Shown: positions 1 through 7,434, counted from the first letter of the stretch. The stretch is DNA of 64,000 nucleotides from an uncultured Collinsella sp. (GCA_902475245.1 CABRYP010000001.1:110598-174597), one strand, 5' to 3'. Made by a program: numbers and translations. The notes: a model not told the origin generated them from the sequence alone.

Positions 1-39
1 ACCGCGCGAGCGCCATATCGGCAATTTGCTGTTTAGCTG

Positions 40-75
40 TAAGGGCATGGCCGCCACGGTCCATGCCCTTTTGTT
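40..75 (+). terminator. Rho-independent terminator of an upstream gene
   Basis: An AGGGCATGG/CCATGCCCT stem followed by TTTTGTTT precedes rsmA. It ends a transcript entering from the left edge. An open frame at bases 1-36 ending in TAG could be the last codons of that gene, but it is too short to identify. Confidence 0.75.
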
Positions 76-108
76 TCAAGACGCCGCCATCATGCTAAGG
101 AGGCAACC

Positions 109-969
109 ATGACAACTTCGCCTTTGGCAAACCCCACGGCAACAAGGGAGCTGCTGGAGGAGTTTGGCCTTGCGACCAAGCATCGCCTGGGCCAGAACTT
201 CCTGATCGACAACCATGTAATTGAGCGCATTTGCGAGCTTTCCGAGCTTGCGGGCGATGAGCGCGTGCTCGAGGTCGGTCCGGGCGTTGGTACGCTCACG
301 CTTGCGCTGCTGCAGGAGGCGGCGTGCGTCACGTCGATCGAGGCCGACCCCGAGCTCGAGCCGGTGCTCGATGCCCATGCCGCTGACTACGCCAACTTCC
401 GCTTTATCATGGGCGACGCGCTCAGGGTGACGCCGGAGCAGATTGAGCAGGTTGCGGGCGGTGAGCCGACGGTATTTGTCGCGAACCTGCCCTATAACGT
501 GGCGGCGACGATCATCCTGCAGTTCTTCCAGACGATGCCCGCGCTCAAGCGCGCCGTCGTCATGGTTCAAAAGGAGGTTGCCGATCGCATTGCCGCAGTG
601 CCGGGCAATAAGACCTATGGCGGCTATACGGCAAAGCTCGGCCTGTATGCGCAGGTGACGGGTCGCTTTGAGGTGCCGCCGCGTTGCTTTATGCCGGCAC
701 CGCACGTGGACTCGGCCGTCGTGCGTATCGACCGTGTTGACGGCGTGGTGCCCGAAGGACTCGATCGCGAGTTTGTGGCCCGCGTGATTGACGCCGCATT
801 TGCTCAGCGTCGCAAGACCATCCGCAATTCCATGAGCGCCAACGGCTTTGCCAAGGACGTGCTCGATGCCGCCTTTGAGGCTTGCGGTATCGCACCCACC
901 ACGCGCGCCGAGACGCTTGATGTTGCCGACTTTGTCCGTCTGGCCCAGGAGCTAATCCATGATGCCTAA
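109..969 (+). CDS. rsmA: 16S rRNA (adenine1518-N6/adenine1519-N6) dimethyltransferase RsmA (KsgA)
   Basis: RsmA dimethylates two adjacent adenines in the 3'-terminal hairpin of 16S rRNA, using S-adenosylmethionine, late in 30S assembly. The 286-residue length is typical. LGQNF (residues 27-31) is the family signature. LEVGPGVGT (54-62) is SAM motif I, NLPYN (126-130) is the catalytic N6-adenine methyltransferase motif IV, and the CFMPAPHVDSAV segment near 193-205 is the usual region after it. AAGGAGG lies just upstream of the ATG. The 3' end overlaps the start of tatD by 11 bases, so the two genes are translationally coupled. Confidence 0.97.
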   Translation: MTTSPLANPTATRELLEEFGLATKHRLGQNFLIDNHVIERICELSELAGDERVLEVGPGVGTLTLALLQEAACVTSIEADPELEPVLDAHAADYANFRFIMGDALRVTPEQIEQVAGGEPTVFVANLPYNVAATIILQFFQTMPALKRAVVMVQKEVADRIAAVPGNKTYGGYTAKLGLYAQVTGRFEVPPRCFMPAPHVDSAVVRIDRVDGVVPEGLDREFVARVIDAAFAQRRKTIRNSMSANGFAKDVLDAAFEACGIAPTTRAETLDVADFVRLAQELIHDA

Positions 970-1876
970 TGCCGAACGTGTGACGTTTACCAAGAAAAAG
1001 AAGACGGTTGCTTGTCCCGTGCCCTTGGCGCCGCTTGCCGACACGCATGCGCATCTGCTTTCGTTCTGGGGCAAGGAGGTGCCCGAGACGCTCCTGCGCG
1101 CCAAGGCTGCGGGCGTCGAGCTATTGGTGACGATGCTCGACCCCATCGCCGACAAACGCAGTGTGACGGACTATAGCGACTGGCTGACGCGCGAGATTCT
1201 GCCGATGCAGGGTATCCCGCAGATCAAGTATCTTGCCGGCGTGCATCCGTATGGCGCGCCGGACTATACCGACGACGTTCACGCACAGGTCGTTGCCGCA
1301 CTCGATGACCCCTTATGCGCCGGTATTGGCGAAATCGGCCTGGACTACCACATGGACTATGACGACGATATCGCGCCGGCACCCCATAACGTGCAGATTG
1401 ACTGCATGGCGCGCCAGCTCGAGCTTGCCGTGCGCCATAACGTGCCGGTGGAGCTGCATCTGCGTCACGAGGACACGGACCAGGAGCGCACCTCGCACGT
1501 GGACGCCTACAACGTGCTTCGTGAGGTGGGCGTGCCCCAGGCCGGTTGTGTGCTGCACTGCTTTGGCGAGGACCGCGCCACGATGGAGCGCTTTGTGGAG
1601 CTGGGCTGCTATATCGCCTATGGTGGTGCGGCCACCTTTAAGCGCAACGACGACGTGCGCGAGGCATTTGCGGCAACCCCACTCGATCGAATTTTGTTCG
1701 AGACGGATTGCCCGTATATGGCTCCGGAGCCCATCCGTGGTCTTGAATGCGAGCCCGCAATGATCTCCATTACGGCAAACGCGCTGGTTAACGACCGTGT
1801 CGATCGCACTGGTGAGGACGCCGAAACAATCGCGCAAGCCGCTTGGGAAAATGCCTACAAACTTTTTCAAAAATAG
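959..1876 (+). CDS. tatD: TatD family metal-dependent hydrolase (putative DNase)
   Basis: A TIM-barrel metallohydrolase of the TatD family, whose members are Mg-dependent 3'-5' DNases or related phosphoesterases. Metal-binding positions are visible: THAH at residues 29-32, GVHPY at 94-98, GEIGLDY at 124-130, ELHLRH at 165-170, HCFGE at 200-204 and FETDCPY at 247-253. The protein has 305 residues, longer than the ~260 of E. coli TatD, mainly through a basic N-terminal extension of about 25 residues. Two adjacent ATG codons (959 and 962) are possible starts. It overlaps rsmA, and tatD next to rsmA is a common bacterial pairing. The in vivo substrate is not evident. Confidence 0.9.
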   Translation: MMPNAERVTFTKKKKTVACPVPLAPLADTHAHLLSFWGKEVPETLLRAKAAGVELLVTMLDPIADKRSVTDYSDWLTREILPMQGIPQIKYLAGVHPYGAPDYTDDVHAQVVAALDDPLCAGIGEIGLDYHMDYDDDIAPAPHNVQIDCMARQLELAVRHNVPVELHLRHEDTDQERTSHVDAYNVLREVGVPQAGCVLHCFGEDRATMERFVELGCYIAYGGAATFKRNDDVREAFAATPLDRILFETDCPYMAPEPIRGLECEPAMISITANALVNDRVDRTGEDAETIAQAAWENAYKLFQK

Positions 1877-1879
1877 TTC

Positions 1880-1908
1880 TTGCGTTCGTGGTGGCGCTCC
1901 GTTATTCT
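1880..1908 (+). promoter_or_regulatory. tRNA-Leu promoter
   Basis: TTGCGT (1880-1885), a 17-bp spacer and TATTCT (1903-1908), 11 bp before the mature 5' end of the tRNA. The architecture matches the promoters of the other tRNA genes in the window. Confidence 0.65.
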
Positions 1909-1919
1909 AATTCCTGCAC

Positions 1920-2006
1920 GCGGGCGTGGCGGAATTGGCAGACGCGTACGGTTCAGGTCCGTATGGGGGCAACCCCATGAAGGTTCAAGTCCTTTCGCCC
2001 GCACCA
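1920..2006 (+). tRNA. tRNA-Leu (anticodon CAG)
   Basis: Class II tRNA with a GCGGGCG/CGCCCGC acceptor stem and a CCA end encoded in the DNA. The anticodon loop TTCAGGT gives anticodon CAG, which reads CUG. A long variable arm (TGGGGGCAACCCCA) and the T-loop TTCAAGT are present. Confidence 0.97.
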
Positions 2007-2243
2007 TTGAATGAAAGAGCTCCCAGCAATGGGGGCTTTTTTGTTATGGGCCCGTCGCAGGGACTTGAACCTGTGAAGGAGCGAGCGTAAAGAAAACGCG
2101 GAGCGTTTTTAGCGAGCTGGCGAGGACGCCGGCAGGCGGCCGATGCCGGTGCGGATCCGCGAAGCGGATACGCGGACGTCCTTTCGCCCGCACCATTGAT
2201 TGAAAAAGCTCCCAGCAATGGGAGCTTTTTTGTTACGGGCCGT
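1989..2243 (+). repeat. tRNA-Leu 3'-end duplication unit with palindromic core
   Basis: A segment starting in the 3' strand of the T-stem (1989) and running through CCA and the terminator to about 2055 recurs at 2178-2243, an offset of 189 bp. Between the copies lie an inverted T-arm (2061-2072, perfect 12-bp complement of 1981-1992) and a core of small palindromes: AAAACGC-GGA-GCGTTTT, a CGCCGGC/GCCGGTG-type stem, and ATCCGC-GAA-GCGGAT. The same core occurs downstream of the third tRNA-Arg. The second copy lacks a 5' tRNA part and cannot be a tRNA gene. Confidence 0.85.
2018..2045 (+). terminator. tRNA-Leu terminator
   Basis: AGCTCCCA/TGGGGGCT hairpin with a GCAA loop and a T-run, 12 bases after CCA. 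A near-identical copy at 2206-2231 belongs to the duplicated 3' segment. Confidence 0.85.
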
Positions 2244-2282
2244 TTTTGGCAGATTTGACCTATCGATTTCGCGCGGTAGATG

Positions 2283-2511
2283 CCCCTGCGGTCAAAAAGT
2301 GGCAAATATGAGTACTGGCACGAAAATAGAGACATTTCACGAAGCCATTATTGCTCATTTTACGCAACAGATGTACGCTAATTTGGCTCAACCTTGAGAC
2401 AAAATGAAGTAATTTCGATAGACCTCGGGTTCAACGAGGCGATTTTGACCCAAATACGCTGTTACTAAACTGGTAACAGTACTCATATTTGGCCTTTTTT
2501 GACCACGGGTC
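2283..2511. repeat. MITE-like element, copy A (215-bp core with terminal inverted repeats)
   Basis: AT-rich block bounded by terminal inverted repeats of about 28 bp. The left repeat begins GGTCAAAAAGTGGC and contains CAAATATGAGTACTG; the right contains the reverse complement, ending TTTTTTGACC. The core, from GGTC at 2290 to GACC at 2504, is 215 bp, exactly the length of copy B near 53.4 kb. No transposase or credible ORF lies inside. It fills the gap between the tRNA-Leu unit and the SPFH gene. Mobility is inferred only from structure and copy number. Confidence 0.75.
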
Positions 2512-2583
2512 CTCTTGTTGGTGTCACACAGCTGCTTCGTGCGGGTATCCTAATGCCAACGTGTGCCTATCAGAGGAGAGACC

Positions 2584-3522
2584 ATGCTGTTGTCCGGTAT
2601 CATCGCTGCCCTTACCAGCCTTTTGATTCCCATCATCATTCTGTTGCTGCTGCTTCCCAACGCCTGCTACGTCGTTGAACAGCAGCATGCCGTGATCATC
2701 GAGCGTCTGGGCAAGTTTAACCGCATCGTCAACGCGGGCTTCCACATGAAGGTGCCCGTGATCGACCGCAAGGCCGCCACGGTGAGTCTGCGCACCATGA
2801 AAAACGGTTTTGGCATCGACGTTAAGACCCAGGACAACGTGACCATCGGCCTTGAGGTCTCTGCTCAGTACCACGTGAGCTATGACATGGGCGCCGGCCC
2901 GGCAGATTCGGGCATCTACAAGAGCTACTATATGCTGCAGGAGCCCGTCGACCAGATGCGTGACTTCATCACCGACGCCCTGCGCTCTTCGATTCCCGTC
3001 TACACACTCGATGAGGTCTTTGCCAAGAAGGATGACATCGCCAAGGATGTCAACGCTACCGTTTCCGAGCAGATGGCCGCCTACGGCTTCACCCTCGTGT
3101 CGACGCTCATCACCAAAATCGCACTGCCGACCGAGGTTGAGAACTCCATGAACGACATCAACGCCGCCCAGCGCAAGCGCGCTGCGGCACAGGAGCTCGC
3201 TGAGGCCGACCGCATCAAGCGCGTCACCGAGGCGACCGCCGAGGCTGAGGCTATGGAAAAGGCGGGCGAGGGCATCGCCAACCAGCGCAAGGCCATCGCG
3301 CTGGGTATCAAAGATTCGCTCGAGATTATCCAGGAGACGGGTGTCGGCAATGACGAGGCCAACCAACTGTTTATGTTTACGCAGTGGTCCGAGATGATGA
3401 CGGAGTTCGCTCGCACGGGTAAAACCTCGACGGTCGTGCTGCCGAGCGACTTTTCGCAGTCGGCCTCGATGTTCGAGCAGATGCTGACCGCCGGCAAAGT
3501 TCAAAACGATTCGAAGGAGTAG
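2584..3522 (+). CDS. SPFH domain / band 7 membrane protein (stomatin-like)
   Basis: A membrane-anchored SPFH (stomatin/prohibitin/flotillin/HflK-C) protein of 312 residues. A hydrophobic helix (residues about 5-25, LLIPIIILLLLLP) is followed by the SPFH domain (about 28-190), which starts with the family-typical VVEQQHAVIIERLGKF. A charged, Ala/Glu-rich coiled-coil stretch (about 190-240, with AQRKRAAAQELAEADRIK) is the usual oligomerization region. Such proteins form ring-like scaffolds at the membrane and often modulate proteases or local lipid organization; no NfeD-type partner is adjacent here. The start is the ATG preceded by GAGGAGAG; an in-frame GTG 21 bases upstream has no ribosome site. 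rlmH follows after 6 bases, suggesting an operon. Confidence 0.88.
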   Translation: MLLSGIIAALTSLLIPIIILLLLLPNACYVVEQQHAVIIERLGKFNRIVNAGFHMKVPVIDRKAATVSLRTMKNGFGIDVKTQDNVTIGLEVSAQYHVSYDMGAGPADSGIYKSYYMLQEPVDQMRDFITDALRSSIPVYTLDEVFAKKDDIAKDVNATVSEQMAAYGFTLVSTLITKIALPTEVENSMNDINAAQRKRAAAQELAEADRIKRVTEATAEAEAMEKAGEGIANQRKAIALGIKDSLEIIQETGVGNDEANQLFMFTQWSEMMTEFARTGKTSTVVLPSDFSQSASMFEQMLTAGKVQNDSKE

Positions 3523-3528
3523 GCGCGC

Positions 3529-3999
3529 GTGAAATACACCGTCGTTTGCGTCGGTAAGCTCAAAGAGCGCTTTTGGAAGGACGCGTGCGCTGAGTACACC
3601 AAGCGCCTAGGCGCCTATGCCAAGGTGGATATCCGCGAGGTGGCCGATATCGACCCGGCCAAGGCGGGCGGCGTGGATGCCGCGCGCGACAAGGAGGGGG
3701 CGGCGATTCTTGCTGCCTTGCCGTCTCGAGCGCATGTGATCCTGCTGGCTATCGAGGGCAAGGAGCGTTCGAGTGAGGAGCTCTCGGCGAGGCTCGACGA
3801 TCTTATGCTGCGAGGCAGCAGCGACATCGCCTTTGTGATTGGCGGATCGGACAGCGTGAGCGATGACGTGCGCGCCCGCGCCGACGAGATGCTCAGCTTT
3901 GGACGCATTACCTTGCCGCATAACCTGGCGCGCGTGGTGCTGCTGGAGCAAATCTACCGCGCCTGCAAGATCAGTCGTGGCGAGCCGTATCACAAATAG
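3529..3999 (+). CDS. rlmH: 23S rRNA (pseudouridine1915-N3)-methyltransferase RlmH
   Basis: A SPOUT-class trefoil-knot methyltransferase that methylates pseudouridine 1915 in helix 69 of 23S rRNA. At 156 residues it has the expected length. The C-terminal half carries the SAM-binding knot: FVIGGSDSVS, then LPHNLARVVLLEQIYRAC and the invariant-type ending GEPYHK. The usual IGGAxG is IGGSDS here, a mild variation. The start is GTG; the ribosome site AAGGAGTAG overlaps the stop codon of the SPFH gene, so translation is probably coupled. RlmH is near-universal in bacteria. Confidence 0.95.
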   Translation: MKYTVVCVGKLKERFWKDACAEYTKRLGAYAKVDIREVADIDPAKAGGVDAARDKEGAAILAALPSRAHVILLAIEGKERSSEELSARLDDLMLRGSSDIAFVIGGSDSVSDDVRARADEMLSFGRITLPHNLARVVLLEQIYRACKISRGEPYHK

Positions 4000-4072
4000 G
4001 TCGGCAATACGAAACAATGGCGTGGGACAATACCTTTCGTTTTGAGGAATGTGTCTGAAAGGACTATGAGAT

Positions 4073-4843
4073 ATGAAGATTGGATTTGTCGGTTTTGGCA
4101 ATATGGCGAGCGCTATGGCCGATGGCTGGATCGCTGCCGGTGTAGCTGCGAGCGACATGTGCGCCTGCGCGGGTCGCTACGACGCACTGGTTGAGCGCTG
4201 CGAGGCGCGCGGCATGGACGCCTGCCACGATGCCGCCGAGGTTGTCGCCGCATCCGATATCGTGGTCGCTGCGGTCAAACCGTACATGATCGAGAAGATA
4301 TTCGCCCCGCTCAAGGATGCTCTTGCCAAAAAGGTCGTTCTGTCGGTTGCCTGGACCTGGGACAGTGCCAAGTGGGAGCAGGTCCTGCCGGGCGTCGCGC
4401 ATATCTCGACGGTGCCCAACACACCGGTTTCGGTGGGCGAGGGCGTCATCGCTTGCGAGAAGGCTTCCACGCTTAGTGATGAGCAGAGCACAGTGGTGCT
4501 TGATCTGCTTGGCAAACTCGGTGCGGTGGTCGAGCTCGATACGAGCCTGCTGTTTGTGGGCGGCACGGTGGGTGGTTGCGCTCCGGCATTTGTCGCCATG
4601 GCAATCGAGGCCCTGGGCGATGCAGCGGTCAAGCACGGTATCCCGCGTGCCGATGCCTATCGCATTGTGAGCCAGATGGTGCTGGGTACGGCAAAGCTGC
4701 AGCTTGTAACTGGTCAGCATCCTGCGGCGATGAAGGATGCCGTATGCTCGCCCGGTGGTGCCACCATCAAGGGCGTCGTTGCGCTCGAGGACGCCGGCAT
4801 GCGCAGCGCCCTGGTCAAGGCAATCGACGCAACTCTCCAGTAA
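4073..4843 (+). CDS. proC: Pyrroline-5-carboxylate reductase
   Basis: ProC catalyses the NAD(P)H-dependent reduction of 1-pyrroline-5-carboxylate to proline, the last step of proline synthesis. The N-terminal Rossmann motif is VGFGNMASAM (residues 5-14). VKPYMIEKI is the family VKP motif. PNTPVSVGEGV and the C-terminal HPAAMKDAVCSPGGATIKGV correspond to the substrate-binding dimerization domain. At 256 residues it is slightly shorter than the usual ~270. GAAAGGAC precedes the ATG. It stands alone, followed by a strong convergent terminator. Confidence 0.95.
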   Translation: MKIGFVGFGNMASAMADGWIAAGVAASDMCACAGRYDALVERCEARGMDACHDAAEVVAASDIVVAAVKPYMIEKIFAPLKDALAKKVVLSVAWTWDSAKWEQVLPGVAHISTVPNTPVSVGEGVIACEKASTLSDEQSTVVLDLLGKLGAVVELDTSLLFVGGTVGGCAPAFVAMAIEALGDAAVKHGIPRADAYRIVSQMVLGTAKLQLVTGQHPAAMKDAVCSPGGATIKGVVALEDAGMRSALVKAIDATLQ

Positions 4844-4883
4844 AACCTGCCATTTAGGGACAGGTTTATTTTGGCAGGTTTTT
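4842..4883. repeat. Hairpin with conserved GGGACAGGTTTA loop, copy 1
   Basis: Perfect 11-bp arms, AAAACCTGCCA and TGGCAGGTTTT, enclose a loop containing GGGACAGGTTTATTT. The hairpin overlaps the proC stop codon and ends in a T-run, so it may also terminate proC transcription. Related copies at 4963-5001 and 57216-57256 keep the loop but have different stems. Confidence 0.7.
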
Positions 4884-4908
4884 CCTGCGGTTTTGTCGTA
4901 TGTGCGAA

Positions 4909-4949
4909 AAGCGCCCCGCAACCGGATCGTTACCAGTTGCGGGGCGCTT
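4909..4949. terminator. Bidirectional terminator between proC and the small membrane gene
   Basis: Perfect 14-bp arms, AAGCGCCCCGCAAC and GTTGCGGGGCGCTT, lie between the convergent proC and minus-strand genes. T-rich sequence is limited on both sides, but position and strength fit a terminator. Confidence 0.6.
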
Positions 4950-4962
4950 GCGTTTGCCCAGA

Positions 4963-5001
4963 TAAAACCGACCAAAATAAACCTGTCCCTTTTCGGTAGG
5001 T
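4963..5001. repeat. Hairpin with conserved GGGACAGGTTTA loop, copy 2 (inverted)
   Basis: On the minus strand this reads as the same GGGACAGGTTTATTTT loop, flanked by AACCTACC and GGTCGGTT, a stem different from copy 1. It abuts the stop codon of the small minus-strand gene. Confidence 0.65.
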
Positions 5002-5174
5002 TAGTCCCAGAAGCTGTCTTCCTCATCCTCGGACTTGGGTCCGCGGTCGACGTACATCTTATGGGTACGCTTCTCCATTACAAAGGCAAGAATCGCAAAT
5101 AACAGGATGCCGCCGGCGAAAAGGATGGCAAAACCGGTGCGGGTGCCAAACAAAAAGGAAAAAACTGCGTCCAT
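5001..5174 (-). CDS. Small single-pass membrane protein (57 aa), function unknown
   Basis: A short frame on the minus strand encoding 57 residues. The start MDAVFSFLFGTRTG leads into a hydrophobic segment (about residues 14-33, FAILFAGGILLFAILAFVM), then a basic stretch (EKRTHKMY) and an acidic tail ending EEDSFWD. The positive-inside pattern predicts one transmembrane helix with a cytoplasmic C-terminus. AGAAGG lies 7 bases before the ATG. Good codon choice, a coherent membrane topology and a terminator behind it argue that it is real. I do not recognise the family. It is divergent from serS and may share the intergenic promoter region. Confidence 0.65.
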   Translation of the reverse strand: MDAVFSFLFGTRTGFAILFAGGILLFAILAFVMEKRTHKMYVDRGPKSEDEEDSFWD

Positions 5175-5285
5175 TGGGTGCCTTCTTGCGTAGTTGAGTT
5201 GGGTCGTAAACGCTCATAAGTATATACTTGCCCATACATGTACAAGGTTGCAACCTAAATGGAATGTATATCGCCGGAGGATCTA

Positions 5286-6569
5286 ATGCTTGATATCAAG
5301 TTTGTTCGCGAGAACCCCGATGCCATCGATACCGCCATGGCAAATCGCCAGACGTCTTGGGATCGCGAGAAGTTCTTTGAACTCGACGACGAGCGCCGTG
5401 CCGTCATCACCGAGGTCGAGGAGCTCCAGGCCACGCGTAACGCCGAGTCCAAGAAGATTGGCGCCCTGATGAAGGAGGGCAAGAAGGACGAGGCCGAGGC
5501 CGCCAAGGAGGCCGTGCGCGCCGTCAACGAGAAGATTGACGGTCTGGCCGAGCGCCGCACCGCTCTCGAGCAGGAGCAGTACGACTTTATGGCTCACCTT
5601 CCCAACATCCCTTGCGAGGCCACGCCGTACGGCAAGGATGAGGACGAGAACATCGAGCGCCGTCGTTGGGGCACCCCGCGCGAGTTCGACTTCGACTTTA
5701 AGCCGCACTGGGACCTGGGCACCGACCTCGACATCCTCGATTTCGAGCGCGGCAACAAGCTCTCCGGCAGCCGCTTTACCGTTCTCGGTGGCGCCGGCGC
5801 CCGTCTTGAGCGCGCCCTCATCAACTTCTTCCTTGACACGCACACCAGCCGTGGCTTTAAGGAGTGGTGGCCGCCCATCGTCGTCAAGCGTCAGACCATG
5901 TTTGGCACGGGTCAGCTTCCCAAGTTCGAGGACGACGCCTATCACGTCTCGGGCGACAACTTCCTGATCCCCACCGCCGAGGTCGTGCTTACCAACCTGC
6001 ACGCCGGCGAGGTTCTCGATGCTGATACCCTGCCGCGCCGCTACACCGCCTTCACCCCCTGCTTCCGCGAGGAAGCCGGCTCCGCTGGTCGCGACACCCG
6101 CGGCATCATCCGCCAGCACGAGTTCGACAAGGTCGAGATGGTCAAGTTTGCCAAGCCGGAGGAGTCCGACGAGGAGCTCGAGAGCATGACCGCCGAGGCC
6201 GAGTTCCTGCTTCAGCAGCTGGGCCTTCCGTATCGCGTGATTAGCCTGTGCACCGGCGACCTGGGCTTCTCTGCCCGTCAGACCTACGACATCGAGGTCT
6301 GGCTGCCGAGCTATAACGCCTACAAGGAGATCAGCTCCTGCTCTAACTGCGGCGATTTCCAGGCCCGTCGCGCCAACATCAAGTATCGCGACCCCGAGAA
6401 CTTCAAGGGCTCGCGCTACCTGCACACCCTCAACGGTTCCGGCCTGCCGGCTGGCCGCACCATGGCCGCCATTCTGGAGAACTACCAGAACGCCGACGGC
6501 ACCATCACGGTCCCCGAGGTTCTTCGTCCTTACATGGGCGGCCTCGAGAAGATCGAGCCGGTTGCGTAG
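5286..6569 (+). CDS. serS: Seryl-tRNA synthetase
   Basis: Class IIa synthetase that charges tRNA-Ser and tRNA-Sec with serine; 427 residues, normal for the family. The N-terminal ~100 residues form the antiparallel coiled-coil arm, rich in Glu, Lys and Arg, that contacts the long variable arm of tRNA-Ser. Motif 2 is FTPCFREEAGSAGRDTRG, and motif 3 lies in the NGSGLPAGRTMAAILENYQ region near the C-terminus. The chosen ATG is preceded by GGAGG and begins MLDIKFVREN, the standard SerS start; the frame is open nine codons further upstream without a ribosome site. A strong terminator follows. Confidence 0.97.
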   Translation: MLDIKFVRENPDAIDTAMANRQTSWDREKFFELDDERRAVITEVEELQATRNAESKKIGALMKEGKKDEAEAAKEAVRAVNEKIDGLAERRTALEQEQYDFMAHLPNIPCEATPYGKDEDENIERRRWGTPREFDFDFKPHWDLGTDLDILDFERGNKLSGSRFTVLGGAGARLERALINFFLDTHTSRGFKEWWPPIVVKRQTMFGTGQLPKFEDDAYHVSGDNFLIPTAEVVLTNLHAGEVLDADTLPRRYTAFTPCFREEAGSAGRDTRGIIRQHEFDKVEMVKFAKPEESDEELESMTAEAEFLLQQLGLPYRVISLCTGDLGFSARQTYDIEVWLPSYNAYKEISSCSNCGDFQARRANIKYRDPENFKGSRYLHTLNGSGLPAGRTMAAILENYQNADGTITVPEVLRPYMGGLEKIEPVA

Positions 6570-6589
6570 GTTGCCTGCATAAGCGATTT

Positions 6590-6622
6590 GCAAGGGCGCT
6601 CCTTTCTGGGGCGCCCTTTTTG
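6590..6622 (+). terminator. serS terminator
   Basis: AGGGCGCTCC/GGGGCGCCCT stem followed by a run of five T. Confidence 0.85.
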
Positions 6623-6742
6623 TGTGCGGAGCTTTACCATATCGCGCGGACAGCTCAATAGAAAACACAAGAACAAACGTTCTGTATACAGGCATCTACC
6701 TGCTATGCTTTTGTTAAATAGAAGCGAGAGGAAGGGGATGCG

Positions 6743-7120
6743 ATGGAGCTGTTTGATGAGCGGGTAGTTTTGTTTGAGAGCGATGAAGGTGGGGAACGTC
6801 TCGCGGTTACGTGTGAGCCATCCGGTATGGGTGGTTTGGTGGTGCGGCAGACGAGCGAGGGCCCGTTGACCCAATGGTGCTTTGAGGAGTCGCCGCATGT
6901 GGTCGAGACCTTTGTGACGCACGAGGGGCTTGTGGCGCTTGAGCGGTTCTATGGAGTTGGGACTTCTAACCAGGTCGCGCGCATGTTGAGCATCTCGTTT
7001 GCCGATTATGACTGTGCCCAGCGGGTGCGCTCGCTTTTGAGGGAGCTCGGTGCTGGGTTCGATGTGGTTGAAAAACCGATTGATCGCATGGGGGACGCTG
7101 ACGCATGCGGAACAGCGTGA
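6743..7120 (+). CDS. Hypothetical protein (125 aa)
   Basis: An acidic, soluble protein without signal peptide or membrane helix, beginning MELFDERVVLFESDEGG. AGGAAGGGG precedes the ATG at a good distance and codon use is plausible. No domain is recognised. The sequence has several beta-strand-like segments, then helices toward the C-terminus (SFADYDCAQRVRSLLRELG). It lies alone between serS and the first tRNA-Arg, at the edge of the accessory stretch. Confidence 0.6.
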   Translation: MELFDERVVLFESDEGGERLAVTCEPSGMGGLVVRQTSEGPLTQWCFEESPHVVETFVTHEGLVALERFYGVGTSNQVARMLSISFADYDCAQRVRSLLRELGAGFDVVEKPIDRMGDADACGTA

Positions 7121-7153
7121 GGAACATATTCTCAAAAAAGTTTGAGATTGTGC

Positions 7154-7182
7154 TTGACTCCAACTAACTAAAGTGGTTTTAT
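7154..7182 (+). promoter_or_regulatory. tRNA-Arg copy 1 promoter
   Basis: TTGACT, a 17-bp spacer and TTTTAT, preceded by an AT-rich tract (AAAAAAGTTTGAGATTG). The layout is shared with copies 2 and 3. Confidence 0.65.
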
Positions 7183-7194
7183 ATGTCTTGCGCT

Positions 7195-7271
7195 GCGGCG
7201 TTACCTCAGCTGGATAGAGGGTCTGACTACGAATCAGAACGTCATAGGTTCGAATCCTATACGCCGCACCA
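7195..7271 (+). tRNA. tRNA-Arg (anticodon ACG), copy 1
   Basis: GCGGCGT/ACGCCGC acceptor stem, anticodon loop CTACGAA giving ACG (read as ICG after deamination), T-arm AGGTTCGAATCCT, CCA encoded. The 77-nt sequence is identical to copies 2 and 3. A terminator (GCCTCCGGCAACGGGGGC plus T-run) follows, then an inverted T-arm at 7326-7337. Confidence 0.97.
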
Positions 7272-7281
7272 ATCGAGCTTG

Positions 7282-7311
7282 AAGCCTCCGGCAACGGGGG
7301 CTTTTCTTTTA
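7282..7311 (+). terminator. tRNA-Arg copy 1 terminator
   Basis: AAGCCTCCG/CGGGGGCTTTT hairpin with a short loop and T-run. The same hairpin is repeated after copies 2 and 3. Confidence 0.8.
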
Positions 7312-7325
7312 TGGCAACACCGCAT

Positions 7326-7337
7326 GGATTCGAACCT
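7326..7337 (-). repeat. Inverted T-arm of tRNA-Arg copy 1
   Basis: GGATTCGAACCT is the exact reverse complement of the T-arm at 7246-7257, displaced by 80 nt and located past the terminator. No acceptor or anticodon complement accompanies it, so it is not a minus-strand tRNA. Confidence 0.8.
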
Positions 7338-7393
7338 CGGTCGGGGTGTGAACAGCCCAATCACCACTCCGTAAAATTTTTTCAAATTGTCGC

Positions 7394-7422
7394 TTGACCC
7401 ATCGGGGGCTCGCGTGCATAAT
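7394..7422 (+). promoter_or_regulatory. tRNA-Arg copy 2 promoter
   Basis: TTGACC, a 17-bp spacer and CATAAT, with an upstream AT-rich tract (AAAATTTTTTCAAATTG) resembling an UP element. Confidence 0.75.
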
Positions 7423-7434
7423 AATCCGTGCGTT

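Noticed and set aside
2178..2200. Possible second tRNA-Leu
   Set aside because: Only the 3' acceptor strand and CCA are present; no D-arm or anticodon arm.
5059..5253. 64-codon minus-strand frame upstream of serS
   Set aside because: Overlaps the better 57-aa membrane frame in another phase and has no ribosome site or coherent topology.
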